Numbered from the stretch's first letter, positions 17,877 to 29,212 are shown. The stretch is 64,000 bases of DNA from DASVRA01 sp036388855 (GCA_036388855.1 DASVRA010000030.1:62001-126000), one strand, 5' to 3'. Program-made: numbers and translations. The notes: generated by a model from the sequence alone, not told the origin.

Positions 17877-20275
17877 CACCGGGCCGACGCCGCGACGCTG
17901 GGGCGAGCGTACCGCTCGGCCACGACCGGATACTGGTCCCACACGCGCAGGTCAGCGATCGAGCGGAGCAGCTTCACGTATTCGGCGTGGGTCCAGGCAA
18001 GCGGGGTTGCCGAGTTGGTCCCCTCGCCTCTCACGTAGCCGTGCGGATTTTCCTTGCCGACCCCGTCCCAGACCTGCTCGGGCAGCATCAGCCCCTCGTT
18101 GGCGAACAACTCCATCGCCCGCACGTAGGTGCGGCGCAGCGCCTCCACGTCGCGGGGCTGAGCGCCGCCGGGTTGGGCCAGGGCGCGCGCCAATTCGTAG
18201 TGGCCCCGCTCGCCGGTGAACATGGGCCAGACCCGGCCGCGCTGCCCCTCGCCCATGCCGCCGTCCATGGCCCCCGCTCCGTAATTGGCGCCGGTGACCG
18301 CGTCCTCGCCGTAGCCGTCGTTGCCGTAGCGCCGCCAGCCGGGGAACTCACCCGCCTCGCCGTCAAAGCGGAACAGGTACTTCACCCGCAGATGATCGCC
18401 GATCCGAGTGTTGTCGAGCTCGTCCAGGCTCGCCAGCACCGAGGGCGCGTCTGCACGGCGCACGCCGTAGCGGACCAGCTCGAGGAAGCCGGCGTCCAGG
18501 TACTGGTCCTCGGTCAGCGGCTGCTGGCCGTTGCGGGACTCGAGCGGCCCGCGGTCGTTGGGGTCCTCGTTCCTGGTGATGCGTAGGAAGTAACGGCCGT
18601 CGCCGCCCACGTCGCGGAAGCCGCCGGCCGTGGTAAACATGGTGCGCTCGATCCCGCCGACGATCCGATCGGCGGCGACGAGGTAGCGGTCGGCGGAGGG
18701 GCCATCGCCAGAGGCGCGGGCGATGTCGGCGCCGGCGACCAGCCCCGCCACCACCGCGGCGGTCGTCGAGGGGGAGTAGCCCTCCTGCTCCTCCCACCTC
18801 TCTTGCTGGGTCTTAGGCGGTGTGATCCGGTTCCGATTCCATTGGATGTCCACCATCCCGCCGCCGCTGAGGAAATCGGCGGCGGGCTTTAGCATCCGCG
18901 GATAAAGGTCGCGCAGGTCCGCGTCGGACACCACGCCGGCCTTCCACAGCTTCCACGCCAGCATCACCGGCATGGCGGTCTGGTCGAGCTGCACGCCCAC
19001 CCACTCCGGCTGGCCGTCCACGTGGATCTTCTGCAGGAACCAGCCGCCCGCGCCCTTGTTGCCGGACGTCTTCGGCCCCGCCTGCACCGTGCGCAGGTAG
19101 TTCAGCGCGGCGGCCGGCGTCTCGCGGTCGCCCAGCGCCAGCATGGCCGAGGCCACCTGGTAGAAGTCGCGCGGCCACACCGCCTTGTAGCCGGTCTGCG
19201 GCTTGGCCGCCGATGCGGTGTCGCCCCAGGGATTGGACAGCGAGGCGATCAGGGCGCCGGAATGGGTCTTGTCCTCCTGCGCCTTGAGCACGAGCGCACT
19301 GGCGTGAAGCAGCTTGCCCCCGTCCGTGGCGGCTTGGGCAAGGCGCGGCAGTTCAGGGAGATTGGCGAGGTAGTCCTCCCACCCGACACGGGCGCCCTCG
19401 CCATTGTAGCGGGCCAACACCTCGGCATAGCCGCGGCCGAGCGCCGCCTCCGCCTGGGTCCGCGCCGCCGCCTCGCTGCGGCCGAAGCCGAGCACGATGT
19501 CGTAGGTGGCCGACTGGCCGGCGGCGATGGGGGCGAAGCGGCCGGCGAGCTCGATATCGCCGGGAGTCTGGGCCGGTTGGCCCTGGATCTCCCCGGCGGT
19601 GCGGCTGCGCGTCAACCAGCCGACGAAATCCGTCTGCCCGACCGGCCGCGCCCAGGAGCCGGTGAAGGGCTGGGACGCCGTGACGAACAGGTGAGTGTTC
19701 CCGTCCCACGCCCGCAGCCAGCGCGGGCTCGCCGCGCCCATGTCGCCGCCGGAGGTGTTGGCGAGCTGCGGGTCCAGCACGAGGTGCGGCGTCACCTCGC
19801 CTTTGAGCGCCCGCACGATGGCGCGCACGAACAAGGCGTCACCGTCGGGGTCGGTGAAGACGTGCTTCTCGATTTCCCAGCGGCCGGACTTGGCGCGGGT
19901 GGTGATGCGGTAGGCGAGCGACAGCGGCCGGCCCGGCGCGTCGGTGTGCAGGTATTGGATGCGGCTGGTCGCGTCGGCGGCCTCGGTCTCCACGCCCGCG
20001 TCGGTGAGCATGGCGAACTGCATCTGGCGCAGCTGTGCCTCGTGGATCAGGCCGAACATGGTCTCGGTGACTACTCCCTTGGCCAGCGAAAACCAGACCT
20101 TGGAGACGTGTCCTGTCGGCGCGCCGGAGCTGTAGGCCAAGTTGGCGTAGGCCTCGTAAGACGTCCCGATCCCGGTCTTGCCGGCATAGGCCCAGGTTCC
20201 GCGCGCGTCCTGCGCCGCCGCCGCGCTCGCCAAGCTCAATACGGCCAAGGCCGCACCGATCGCTGCTGGTTTCAT
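17876..20275 (-). CDS. GH15 glucan 1,4-alpha-glucosidase (glucoamylase)
   Basis: A 799-residue exo-acting enzyme that releases glucose from the non-reducing ends of alpha-glucans. A signal peptide ends near AAAAQDA. The N-terminal beta-supersandwich of bacterial glucoamylases spans about residues 25-290. The (alpha/alpha)6 barrel follows with KAVWPRDFYQVASAML, the catalytic acid in RWEEQEGYSPST and the catalytic base in WPMFTGERGHYELA. It leads the GH15-GH13 pair, with only 22 bases separating it from eda upstream. That suggests eda, glucoamylase and amylase may share a transcript with the Entner-Doudoroff genes. Confidence 0.93.
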   Translation of the reverse strand: MKPAAIGAALAVLSLASAAAAQDARGTWAYAGKTGIGTSYEAYANLAYSSGAPTGHVSKVWFSLAKGVVTETMFGLIHEAQLRQMQFAMLTDAGVETEAADATSRIQYLHTDAPGRPLSLAYRITTRAKSGRWEIEKHVFTDPDGDALFVRAIVRALKGEVTPHLVLDPQLANTSGGDMGAASPRWLRAWDGNTHLFVTASQPFTGSWARPVGQTDFVGWLTRSRTAGEIQGQPAQTPGDIELAGRFAPIAAGQSATYDIVLGFGRSEAAARTQAEAALGRGYAEVLARYNGEGARVGWEDYLANLPELPRLAQAATDGGKLLHASALVLKAQEDKTHSGALIASLSNPWGDTASAAKPQTGYKAVWPRDFYQVASAMLALGDRETPAAALNYLRTVQAGPKTSGNKGAGGWFLQKIHVDGQPEWVGVQLDQTAMPVMLAWKLWKAGVVSDADLRDLYPRMLKPAADFLSGGGMVDIQWNRNRITPPKTQQERWEEQEGYSPSTTAAVVAGLVAGADIARASGDGPSADRYLVAADRIVGGIERTMFTTAGGFRDVGGDGRYFLRITRNEDPNDRGPLESRNGQQPLTEDQYLDAGFLELVRYGVRRADAPSVLASLDELDNTRIGDHLRVKYLFRFDGEAGEFPGWRRYGNDGYGEDAVTGANYGAGAMDGGMGEGQRGRVWPMFTGERGHYELARALAQPGGAQPRDVEALRRTYVRAMELFANEGLMLPEQVWDGVGKENPHGYVRGEGTNSATPLAWTHAEYVKLLRSIADLRVWDQYPVVAERYARPSVAASAR

Positions 20276-20297
20276 GCCCCTCCCTTTCCCTGTTCGT

Positions 20298-20918
20298 TCA
20301 GCCGGCGGGCCGCATCGCCGCCGCCTGCTCGGCGGCCCGCCTGATGGCGCCTGTATCCGGCTCCCCCTTCGGAACCAGCCAGGTGCCGCCCACGCAAAGC
20401 ACCTGCTCCAGCGCCAGCCATTCTGGCGCGTTGGCGAGCGTCACGCCTCCGGTCGGGCAGAAGCGCGTCTCGGCGAAGGGGCCGGTGAGCGCCTTCAGCG
20501 CCGGCACGCCCCCGGCGGCCATGGCCGGAAAGAACTTGAAATGGGTCAGGCCGAGGTCGAGCCCGCGCATGATGTCGCCGGCCGTGGCCACGCCGGGCAG
20601 CAGCGGGATGTGCAGGTCCTCGGCCGCGCGGGCGAGCGGTTCGGTCAGGCCGGGGCTCACGGCGAAGCGGGCGCCCGCCTCGCGCGCAGCCTCAAGCGTG
20701 GCGGCGTTCAGCACCGTGCCGGCGCCGACCACCGCGCCCTCCACCCGCGCCATCTCGCGGATCGCCTCGAGCGCGGCGGGCGTGCGCAGCGTCACCTCCA
20801 GCGCGCGCAGGCCGCCGGCGACCAGCGCTTCGGCGACGGGCCTAGCGTGGGTCACCTCCTCGATCACCAGCACCGGGATCACCGGCGCGAGCGTCATGAT
20901 CTCGGCAATGCGGCTCAT
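20298..20918 (-). CDS. eda: KDPG aldolase (2-dehydro-3-deoxyphosphogluconate aldolase)
   Basis: Cleaves KDPG to pyruvate and glyceraldehyde 3-phosphate, the last step of the Entner-Doudoroff pathway. The 206 residues match the family length. The Schiff-base lysine lies in THFKFFPA (Lys-128), and the substrate-binding LEVTLRT is at residues 40-46. The GAGTVLN segment and the CPTGGV phosphate-binding loop are also present. The start overlaps the glk stop (ATGA). Order on the minus strand is zwf-edd-glk-eda followed by secreted glucosidases, tying glucose release to its catabolism. Confidence 0.95.
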   Translation of the reverse strand: MSRIAEIMTLAPVIPVLVIEEVTHARPVAEALVAGGLRALEVTLRTPAALEAIREMARVEGAVVGAGTVLNAATLEAAREAGARFAVSPGLTEPLARAAEDLHIPLLPGVATAGDIMRGLDLGLTHFKFFPAMAAGGVPALKALTGPFAETRFCPTGGVTLANAPEWLALEQVLCVGGTWLVPKGEPDTGAIRRAAEQAAAMRPAG

Positions 20919-21883
20919 TGCGGGTGCTCCGCGGCGAAGGCGGCGGCGGCGCCGAGTAGGCCAGGCTGCGGATGGGTGAGTATCTTCACCGGGATGGCCG
21001 CCATGCGGGTTTCGAAGCGGCCCTTGGCGTTGAACCGCTCGCGGAAGCCGGAGCGCGGCAGCATGTCCCGCAGCCGGTGGCCGAGGCCTCCGGCGATGAC
21101 CACGCCATTGGCGCCGTGCACCAGAGCGGCGTCGCCCGCGAAGGCGCCGAGGCTGAGGCAGAAACGGTCGAGCGCGGCAAGCGCCAAGCTGTCGGTTCCC
21201 TCCAGCGCCATGGTCCAGAGCGCCTTGTCGTCGAGCGGCGGTCCAGAGCGATGCTCGATCGCGGCCAGGGCCTCGTAAATGTTGAGCAGACCCGGGCCCG
21301 AGCAGATCCGCTCGATCGAGACGCGGCGGTAGCGCTTTCGCAGCTGCGCCAGGATCGCGTCCTCCAGCGGGTCGAGCGGCGCATAATCGACGTGGCCGCC
21401 CTCGGTCTCAATGACACGGACGCCCGAACCGTCGCGGATCACCTGGGCGACGCCAAGGCCCGTGCCCGGTCCCACAATGCTGAACACCCCCTGCTCGGGG
21501 AGAGAGATGGGCGGGCCGCAGAGGTGCGCCAGGTGCTCGTCGCCGATCTGCAGCATGGCGTGGCCGACAGCTCCGAAGTCGTTGACCAGGGTGAAGCGGT
21601 CGGCGCCCAGCCGCTCACGGATCAGGGCGGGGCGGATGATCCAGGGGTTGTTGGTGAGCTTCAGCAGCTCGCCCTTGACCGGCCCGGCGAAGGCGAGGGC
21701 GGCGGCGCGCGGAGGCGTGCGCCCGAGCTGCTCGCCGAACGCCTCCCAGGCGGTCTGGAGGCTGGCGTGCTCGGCGGTCTTCATGGTTACGGCATCGCCG
21801 AGCGAGACGACGCGGCCGTCACGCACCTCCGCCAGTGCGAAGCGGGCGTGGGTGCCGCCGATGTCCGCCGCGACCAGTTCCAT
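20915..21883 (-). CDS. glk: Glucokinase
   Basis: ATP-dependent phosphorylation of glucose by a 322-residue ROK-unrelated bacterial glucokinase. The N terminus VAADIGGTHARFAL is the phosphate-1 motif. VNDFGAVGHAML holds the catalytic Asp, and the glucose-binding ETEGGHVDYAP and GSEG-like regions are present. The ATG follows the edd stop codon directly. Position between edd and eda fits a role feeding glucose 6-phosphate into the Entner-Doudoroff route after periplasmic starch breakdown. Confidence 0.95.
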   Translation of the reverse strand: MELVAADIGGTHARFALAEVRDGRVVSLGDAVTMKTAEHASLQTAWEAFGEQLGRTPPRAAALAFAGPVKGELLKLTNNPWIIRPALIRERLGADRFTLVNDFGAVGHAMLQIGDEHLAHLCGPPISLPEQGVFSIVGPGTGLGVAQVIRDGSGVRVIETEGGHVDYAPLDPLEDAILAQLRKRYRRVSIERICSGPGLLNIYEALAAIEHRSGPPLDDKALWTMALEGTDSLALAALDRFCLSLGAFAGDAALVHGANGVVIAGGLGHRLRDMLPRSGFRERFNAKGRFETRMAAIPVKILTHPQPGLLGAAAAFAAEHPQ

Positions 21884-23704
21884 CTACAGCCCCGCCGCCC
21901 CCAGCATCGCCGAAGCCCCCGCCTCGGCGTCCGAGGCGCCGTGGCGCATCAGGGCGAAGAGCTCGCGCCCCACGCCATCCTGGAGCTGTGGCGGCTCCGC
22001 CAGGGAGCGTGCCGCCCACTCCGCCTCGTCCACCAGCGCGTCCAGCGCGCCGGTCTCGGCCGACAGCCGCACCACGTCGCCGTTGCGCAGCCGGGCCAGC
22101 GGCCCGCCGGCGGCCGCCTCGGGCGTCACATGGATGGCGGCGGGAACCTTGCCCGAGGCGCCGGACATGCGGCCGTCAGTGACCAGGGCCACCTTGATTC
22201 CGCGGTCCTGGAGCACGCCCAGCGTCGGGGTCAGCTTGTGCAGCTCGGGCATGCCGTTCGCCCGGGGACCCTGGAAGCGGACCACCACGACCACGTCGGT
22301 TTCCAGTTCGCCGGCCTTGAAGGCGGCCAGGACCTCGTCCTGGTCTGCGAACACGCGAGCGGGGGCTTCGAGGGTCCAGCGGTGCGGCTCCACGGCGCTG
22401 GTCTTGAACGTGGCGCGGCCCAGATTGCCCTGGACCAGGCGCATGCCGCCGTCTCGGCGGAAGGGGTCGGACGCCGGGCGCAGGATGTGGCGATCCCCCG
22501 GCTCCGGAGGCGCGTCGGCCCAGGTGAGCTGTTCGCCCGCCAGTTCCGGGTTGCGCGCGTAGGCTGGCATGCCGCCGTCCCAGACGGTGAGGATGTCCTC
22601 GTGCAGCAGGCCTGCCTCGCGCAAGGCGGCGACGGTGAAGGCCATGCCGCCGGCGCGGTGGAAGTCGTTCACGTCGGCGCTCCCGTTGGGATAGACACGG
22701 GCGATCAACGGGACGACGGCCGAGAGCTGGTCGATGTCGGCCCAGTCGACCAGGATTCCCGCCGCCCTGGCGATGGCTGGGATATGGATCGCGTGGTTGG
22801 TCGAGCCGCCCGTGGCGAGCAGCCCCACCAAAGCGTTGACGATCGCCTTCTCGTCCACGCAGCGGCCGAGCGGGCGGTAGTCGTTACCGCTCCAGCCGAT
22901 CTCCGTCAGCCGCCGCACCGCCGTCCGGGTCAGCTCCTGGCGCAGGCGTGTGCCCGGATTGACGAAAGCGGCGCCCGGCACGTGCAGGCCCATGACCTCC
23001 ATCATCATCTGGTTGGAGTTGGCTGTGCCGTAGAAGGTGCAGGTGCCGGGGCTGTGGTAGGAGGCGGCCTCCGCCTCCAGCAGTTCCTCGCGCCCCGCCC
23101 GCCCCTCGGCATAGAGCTGGCGCACGCGCTGCTTTTCCTTGTTCGGCAGGCCCGACGGCATGGGTCCGCCGGGGATCAGGATGGTGGGCAGGTGACCGAA
23201 GCGCAGGGCGCCGATCAGCAGGCCCGGCACGATCTTGTCGCAGATGCCGAGCAAGGCGGCGCCCTCGAACATGCCGTGGCTGAGCGCGACGGCGGTGGAC
23301 AGCGCGATCACGTCGCGGCTGAACAGCGACAGCTCCATGCCCGGCTGGCCCTGGGTGACGCCGTCGCACATCGCGGGAACGCCGCCGGCCACCTGGGCGG
23401 TGGCGCCAGCCTCGCGGGCGAAGATCTTGATCTGCTCGGGATAGCGTCCGTACGGCTGATGGGCCGAGAGCATGTCGTTGTAGGCGGTGACGATGCCGAT
23501 GTTCATCGCCCGCAGGCCCCGGATCGCCCCCTTGTCGTCGCCCGCGGCGGCGAAGCCGTGGGCGAAGTTGCCGCAGGACAGGCGCGGCCGATGCACGCCG
23601 GCCTCGCGCTGGCGGTCGATCAGATCGAGATAGCGGGTGCGGGTGGGGCGCGAGCGCTCGACGATGCGCTCGGTCACGGCGGCGACTTCGGGATGCAGGC
23701 TCAT
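21884..23704 (-). CDS. edd: Phosphogluconate dehydratase
   Basis: Converts 6-phosphogluconate to KDPG. The length (606 residues) is standard for the IlvD/Edd family. Iron-sulfur ligands are seen in MCDGVTQGQPG, GICDKIVPG and the SPGTCTFYGTANSNQ region. The distinctive LSCGNFAHG and AYNDMLSAHQPY segments identify Edd rather than IlvD. It is followed without gap by glk and preceded by zwf at about 50 bases. The enzyme is cytoplasmic. Confidence 0.96.
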   Translation of the reverse strand: MSLHPEVAAVTERIVERSRPTRTRYLDLIDRQREAGVHRPRLSCGNFAHGFAAAGDDKGAIRGLRAMNIGIVTAYNDMLSAHQPYGRYPEQIKIFAREAGATAQVAGGVPAMCDGVTQGQPGMELSLFSRDVIALSTAVALSHGMFEGAALLGICDKIVPGLLIGALRFGHLPTILIPGGPMPSGLPNKEKQRVRQLYAEGRAGREELLEAEAASYHSPGTCTFYGTANSNQMMMEVMGLHVPGAAFVNPGTRLRQELTRTAVRRLTEIGWSGNDYRPLGRCVDEKAIVNALVGLLATGGSTNHAIHIPAIARAAGILVDWADIDQLSAVVPLIARVYPNGSADVNDFHRAGGMAFTVAALREAGLLHEDILTVWDGGMPAYARNPELAGEQLTWADAPPEPGDRHILRPASDPFRRDGGMRLVQGNLGRATFKTSAVEPHRWTLEAPARVFADQDEVLAAFKAGELETDVVVVVRFQGPRANGMPELHKLTPTLGVLQDRGIKVALVTDGRMSGASGKVPAAIHVTPEAAAGGPLARLRNGDVVRLSAETGALDALVDEAEWAARSLAEPPQLQDGVGRELFALMRHGASDAEAGASAMLGAAGL

Positions 23705-23755
23705 GGCGCGGAACTCGTGCGGCGGGCCCCCCGCGCCGCAAGTGGGGCCAAGGGC

Positions 23756-25219
<1,464 letters not shown>

Positions 25220-25400
25220 GTGCAAACACAATGCAAATGATTGCGCTCTTGGCAACCGCTAATCGGGACTTCAGCAAAGCCGCAGCATCGGCAGCGGCGA
25301 CCCAGCCATTGCAAATAACCGCAAAATGACTCCACATGCGGGCAAACGCCGTCTCCGACGGCTAGGGTGAGCCGGTCAACGGCTACCGCGGGAGGGGACA
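25220..25400. promoter_or_regulatory. Divergent zwf / sugar-transporter promoter region with TGCAAA elements
   Basis: TGCAAA occurs at 25221 and 25232, one helical turn apart, and a second pair (TGCAAA at 25310, CGCAAA at 25320) has similar spacing. The elements resemble those between the TonB receptor and GH13 genes. They may bind a common sugar regulator. A GGGAGGGG ribosome site at the right edge precedes the transporter ATG. Confidence 0.4.
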
Positions 25401-26960
25401 ATGACCAAGAGCCGGCTGAGCCTCTTCCAGATCTGGAACATGTGCTTCGGCTTCTTCGGCATCCAGATCGCTTTCGGGCTGCAGAACGCCAACGCCAGCC
25501 GCATCTTCCAGACGCTCGGGGCCGACATCGGCCAGCTGCCGCTCCTGTGGGTCGCCGCGCCGGTGACGGGCCTGCTGGTCCAACCGGTGATCGGCTACAT
25601 GAGCGACCGGACCTGGGGCCGGCTCGGGCGGCGGCGGCCCTACTTCTTCTACGGCGCCCTTCTCACCACGGCGGCGCTGATCGTGATGCCGCAGTCGCCG
25701 GTGCTGTGGGTGGCGGCGGTGATGCTCTGGGTGATGGACGCCTCGATCAACGTGACCATGGAGCCGTTCCGCGCCTTCGTCGGCGACCTGCTGCCCGAGG
25801 AGCAGCGCACGCTCGGCTTCGCTACACAAAGCTTCTTCATCGGCCTAGGCGCGGTGCTGGCTTCGGCCATGCCGTGGATGCTGACCAATTGGTTCGGCGT
25901 CAGCAACGTCGCGGCGGCGGGTGCGGTCCCCGACTCCGTCCGCATCGCCTTCTTCGCAGGCGCGGCCGCCCTGCTGATCGCGGTGATGTGGACGGTGTTC
26001 ACCACCCGCGAATACAGCCCCGAGCAGATGGAGGCGTTCGAACGCGCGCGGCTCGACGCCTCCCCCGCGCCCGCCCAGGCCGCAAGCGGACGCGCGCCCG
26101 AGGGCCGCTCGCTGATCCTTGGCGGAGCGGTCTGCCTGGTCCTCGGCAGCGCGGTCGGCCTCCTGGTCTGGGGCCTCAAGCTGGAGAAGGAGCTCTACAT
26201 CCTCGCCGGTTTCGCCGCCCTGGTCGGCTCGGTGCAGTTGATCGCGGGGCTGCTGCGCGCGCGAGGCGCCGCGCCCAACGGCTTCTCCGAGGTGGTGGAC
26301 GACCTGTTCCAGCTGCCTGCGACGATGAAGCAGCTGGCGGTGGTGCAGTTCTTCTCCTGGTTCGCCCTGTTCGCCATGTGGATCTACACCACCGCGGCGG
26401 TGACCTCCTTCCACTACGGCGCCGCCGACCCCGCCTCGCGCGCCTACAACGAAGGCGCCGACTGGGTGGGCGTGCTGTTCGCCGCCTACAACGGCGTGGC
26501 CGCGCTGGCCGCGCTGCTGATCCCGCTCATCGCCCAGCGGCTCGGGCGGCGGCTGTCGCACGGCGTCAACCTCAGCCTGGGAGGCCTGGGGCTGCTCTCC
26601 TTCGCCCTGATCCGCGACCCGCACTACCTGTGGATCGGCATGATCGGCGTGGGCTTCGCCTGGGCCTCGATCCTGTCGGTGCCCTACGCCATCCTCGCCG
26701 GCGCGCTCCCGGCCAGGAAGATGGGCGTGTTCATGGGCATCTTTAACTTCTTCATCGTCATCCCCCAGCTGCTCGCCGCCACGGTGCTCGGGCTGCTGGT
26801 CAAGAGCTTCTTCGGCGGCCAGGCGATCTACGCCCTGGTGCTGGGCGCCGGCTCCTTCTTCGTCGCGGCGCTTTGCCTGTTCGCCGTCACCGATCCGGCC
26901 GACAAGGCGCGCTTCCCCATGGCGCTGTGGCGCAAGCCCGCGCCCCTGCCTGGCGTCTGA
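25401..26960 (+). CDS. MFS sugar transporter, SLC45/MalY-like
   Basis: A 519-residue inner-membrane symporter with about twelve transmembrane segments. The MFS loop after helix 2 reads YMSDRTWGRLGRRRPYFFYG, as in sucrose/maltose proton symporters related to Caulobacter MalY and eukaryotic SLC45. It has strong translation signals (GGGAGGGGACA before ATG). Given the surrounding glucosidases it probably brings maltose or maltodextrins into the cytoplasm, where the GH13 alpha-glucosidase can act. The pgl gene overlaps its stop by one base (TGATG). Confidence 0.9.
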   Translation: MTKSRLSLFQIWNMCFGFFGIQIAFGLQNANASRIFQTLGADIGQLPLLWVAAPVTGLLVQPVIGYMSDRTWGRLGRRRPYFFYGALLTTAALIVMPQSPVLWVAAVMLWVMDASINVTMEPFRAFVGDLLPEEQRTLGFATQSFFIGLGAVLASAMPWMLTNWFGVSNVAAAGAVPDSVRIAFFAGAAALLIAVMWTVFTTREYSPEQMEAFERARLDASPAPAQAASGRAPEGRSLILGGAVCLVLGSAVGLLVWGLKLEKELYILAGFAALVGSVQLIAGLLRARGAAPNGFSEVVDDLFQLPATMKQLAVVQFFSWFALFAMWIYTTAAVTSFHYGAADPASRAYNEGADWVGVLFAAYNGVAALAALLIPLIAQRLGRRLSHGVNLSLGGLGLLSFALIRDPHYLWIGMIGVGFAWASILSVPYAILAGALPARKMGVFMGIFNFFIVIPQLLAATVLGLLVKSFFGGQAIYALVLGAGSFFVAALCLFAVTDPADKARFPMALWRKPAPLPGV

Positions 26961-27622
26961 TGCCCCGGATCGAAGCTTTCGCCACAGCGGCGGAGGCGGT
27001 GAAGGCGGCGGCCGAGGCGATCACGGGCGGGCTCACTGATGCCGTGGCGAGCCGTGGACGCGCCAGCTTCGCCGGCAGCGGCGGCGGCACGCCCGGTCCG
27101 GTCTACGACCGTCTTTCAGGCGCGGACATCCCCTGGAGCCGGATCAGCGTCACCCTGACCGACGAACGATGGGTCGAAGTGGGTTCGCCCGAGTCCAACA
27201 CGCGGCTCATACGCGAGCGCCTTTTCGTCGGCGCGGCTGGGGCCGCGGCTTTCGTGCCGCTGAAGTCCGGCGAGGTTTCCGAGGCGTCCGCCGTGGCCCA
27301 GGCCGAAGCCAAGGTGGCGCCGATCACACCTTTTAACGCCGTCCTGCTAGGCATGGGCGAAGACGGGCACATCGCTTCGCTGTTTCCAGGCAGTTCGGCG
27401 CTCGACGCGCAGGGCCTCGTCGCCTGGGTTCCGGCCGCCAAGCCCGCGCCGGCCTTGCCAAGGCTGACGCTCACCTTCGGCGCCTTGAACGCTTCAAGGC
27501 TGACGGTGCTGCTGATCACTGGCCCCAAGAAGCGCGAGATTTTGGAAGCTGGAAGCGATCGACCTGTGCACCGACACCTGGCGCGAGTGGATCAGCCGGT
27601 GCGGGTGTTGTGGGCGCCCTGA
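26960..27622 (+). CDS. pgl: 6-phosphogluconolactonase
   Basis: Hydrolyses 6-phosphogluconolactone, the step between Zwf and Edd. The 220 residues contain SGGGTPGPVYDRL (phosphate site), VTLTDERWV and the catalytic LGMGEDGHIASLFPG. The C-terminal tail ends RVLWAP as expected but looks about ten residues shorter than usual after LLITGPKKREIL. Its ATG overlaps the transporter stop. Its last 31 bases overlap the 3' end of the convergent MFS gene. Confidence 0.93.
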   Translation: MPRIEAFATAAEAVKAAAEAITGGLTDAVASRGRASFAGSGGGTPGPVYDRLSGADIPWSRISVTLTDERWVEVGSPESNTRLIRERLFVGAAGAAAFVPLKSGEVSEASAVAQAEAKVAPITPFNAVLLGMGEDGHIASLFPGSSALDAQGLVAWVPAAKPAPALPRLTLTFGALNASRLTVLLITGPKKREILEAGSDRPVHRHLARVDQPVRVLWAP

Positions 27623-29187
27623 GGCGGGCGCGCTTCGTCCAGCTCCCTCAGGTCACGCCCTCGGGTCTCGGCGCAAAAGCGGATGAGCAGCAGCAGCGCC
27701 AGGGCCACGGGGACGAGGATCAGCGCCGAGGCCGGCGTGAGGCTCGGCGTCAGCGCCAGGATGGCCAGGAACTGAGCGATCAGACCGCCGAACTTGCTGC
27801 ACCCCGCGACCCAACCAGCGGCGCGTCCCCGCACCCGCAGGGGATAGCTCTCGGCGGTGTAGGGCAACAGGATGGCGATCACCCCGTTAGCGCCGACCAG
27901 CAGCAAGGCCAGAGATGGCAGCGGCCCGGCCGAGCGGCCGAAGGGCGTGTCGAGCAGCAGCATGCCCGCGAGCCCAAGGGCGGTGGCGACCAGGCTGGCC
28001 GCGAAGGTCCATTTGGTGCTCCAGCGGCTGTACAGGAACGCCACGGCGAACACGGTGGGGAGGGCCACGGCGGAGGAGGCGCTGATCAGCCGACTGGCCG
28101 CCGAGACCCCATAGCCGCGCGCCACCAGTTCCGCCGGCAGCCACAGCAGCAGCCCGAAGTTCACCAGGCCCCAGGCTAGGGCCACCACTGTCAAGGCGGT
28201 GGTGGTTCCGGCGAACCGCCGAGAAGCCGGAGGCGTGGGGTTGTGGATCGGCGCGTAGGCCTCAACGGGCCCGAGGGCCTTCGGCGTCATGACCGAACCG
28301 AACCGGCGAAGGGTGGCGTGGGCCTGCTCCACCCGGCCGATGTGCATGAGGAACTTCGGCGACTCGGGCAGCAGCCGGCTCATGGCGATCAGCAGCAGAC
28401 CGGTCGGCAGGTTCAGCAGCCACATCACCCGCCAGCCGAAGTGCGGCTGCAGCCACGCCGACAGCGAACTGGCCGCCAGGTAACCGCCGACCGCCCCCAG
28501 TCCCCCCACCAGCACCAGGCTCCAGCCGCGATGTTTGGACGGCATGGTCTCGGCCAGCAGCGCATAGGTCACCGGCAGCATCCCTCCGGCCGCCGCGCCC
28601 ATCAGCAGGCACATGGCCAGGTTCCAGCCGAAGCTGGGCATCGCCCCGCAGATCGCCGTGCCCACGAACATGACCGAGGACAGCAGGATGCTCGCGCGCC
28701 GGCCGTACACGTCCGCCAGCCACCCCCAGGCGAAGGAGCCGATCACCGTGCCGAATAGGGCGGTGAGCGGCAGCCAGGCGACCTGCGCCGGGTCCAGCCC
28801 GTATTCCGCCCTGGTGCCCGGCATGACGAAGCCGAGGCTCGCCGGCTTCATGATGTCGATCACCAGCGCCACCGCCAGCACGGCCATCAGCACCCAATGG
28901 GCTCGGGTGAGCGGCGCGTCCTCGGGCGGACTGACCGTCACTTCGTCGGGCAGCTGTCCCGCCACCGCCGGCCTCAGGCCGTAGGCCGCGGCGGCCACGC
29001 CGACCACGATCAAGACCATGCCCCACAGCATCGCGGGGTCCATGGCCATGCCCGCCAAGCGGTAGCCCATCGCGCCCGCAGTGGCGAACATCGGCAGGTG
29101 CAGCAGCACGCCCGCCGCCACGAGCGCACTGCCGGCGAAGAAGGCCCAAGGCTTGCCCGCGCCGGCCGGCGGCTCGTGTTTCCCCAT
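27592..29187 (-). CDS. MFS transporter of the sugar/aromatic-acid type
   Basis: A 531-residue membrane protein. Two extra hydrophobic segments in the first 75 residues precede the usual twelve-helix MFS fold. The core shows WGWLADVYGRRASILLSS (loop 2-3), RVMWLLNLPTGLLLIAMS, LPESPKFL after helix 6, and PLRVRGRAAGW in the C half. These are features of the AAHS/sugar-porter groups. It is divergent from a Gfo/Idh oxidoreductase with about 25 bases between starts, so the two are probably co-regulated in one modified-sugar or polyol pathway. Substrate unknown. Confidence 0.8.
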   Translation of the reverse strand: MGKHEPPAGAGKPWAFFAGSALVAAGVLLHLPMFATAGAMGYRLAGMAMDPAMLWGMVLIVVGVAAAAYGLRPAVAGQLPDEVTVSPPEDAPLTRAHWVLMAVLAVALVIDIMKPASLGFVMPGTRAEYGLDPAQVAWLPLTALFGTVIGSFAWGWLADVYGRRASILLSSVMFVGTAICGAMPSFGWNLAMCLLMGAAAGGMLPVTYALLAETMPSKHRGWSLVLVGGLGAVGGYLAASSLSAWLQPHFGWRVMWLLNLPTGLLLIAMSRLLPESPKFLMHIGRVEQAHATLRRFGSVMTPKALGPVEAYAPIHNPTPPASRRFAGTTTALTVVALAWGLVNFGLLLWLPAELVARGYGVSAASRLISASSAVALPTVFAVAFLYSRWSTKWTFAASLVATALGLAGMLLLDTPFGRSAGPLPSLALLLVGANGVIAILLPYTAESYPLRVRGRAAGWVAGCSKFGGLIAQFLAILALTPSLTPASALILVPVALALLLLIRFCAETRGRDLRELDEARPPQGAHNTRTG

Positions 29188-29212
29188 GGAAGAGAGCTAT
29201 CATCGGCGGGTG

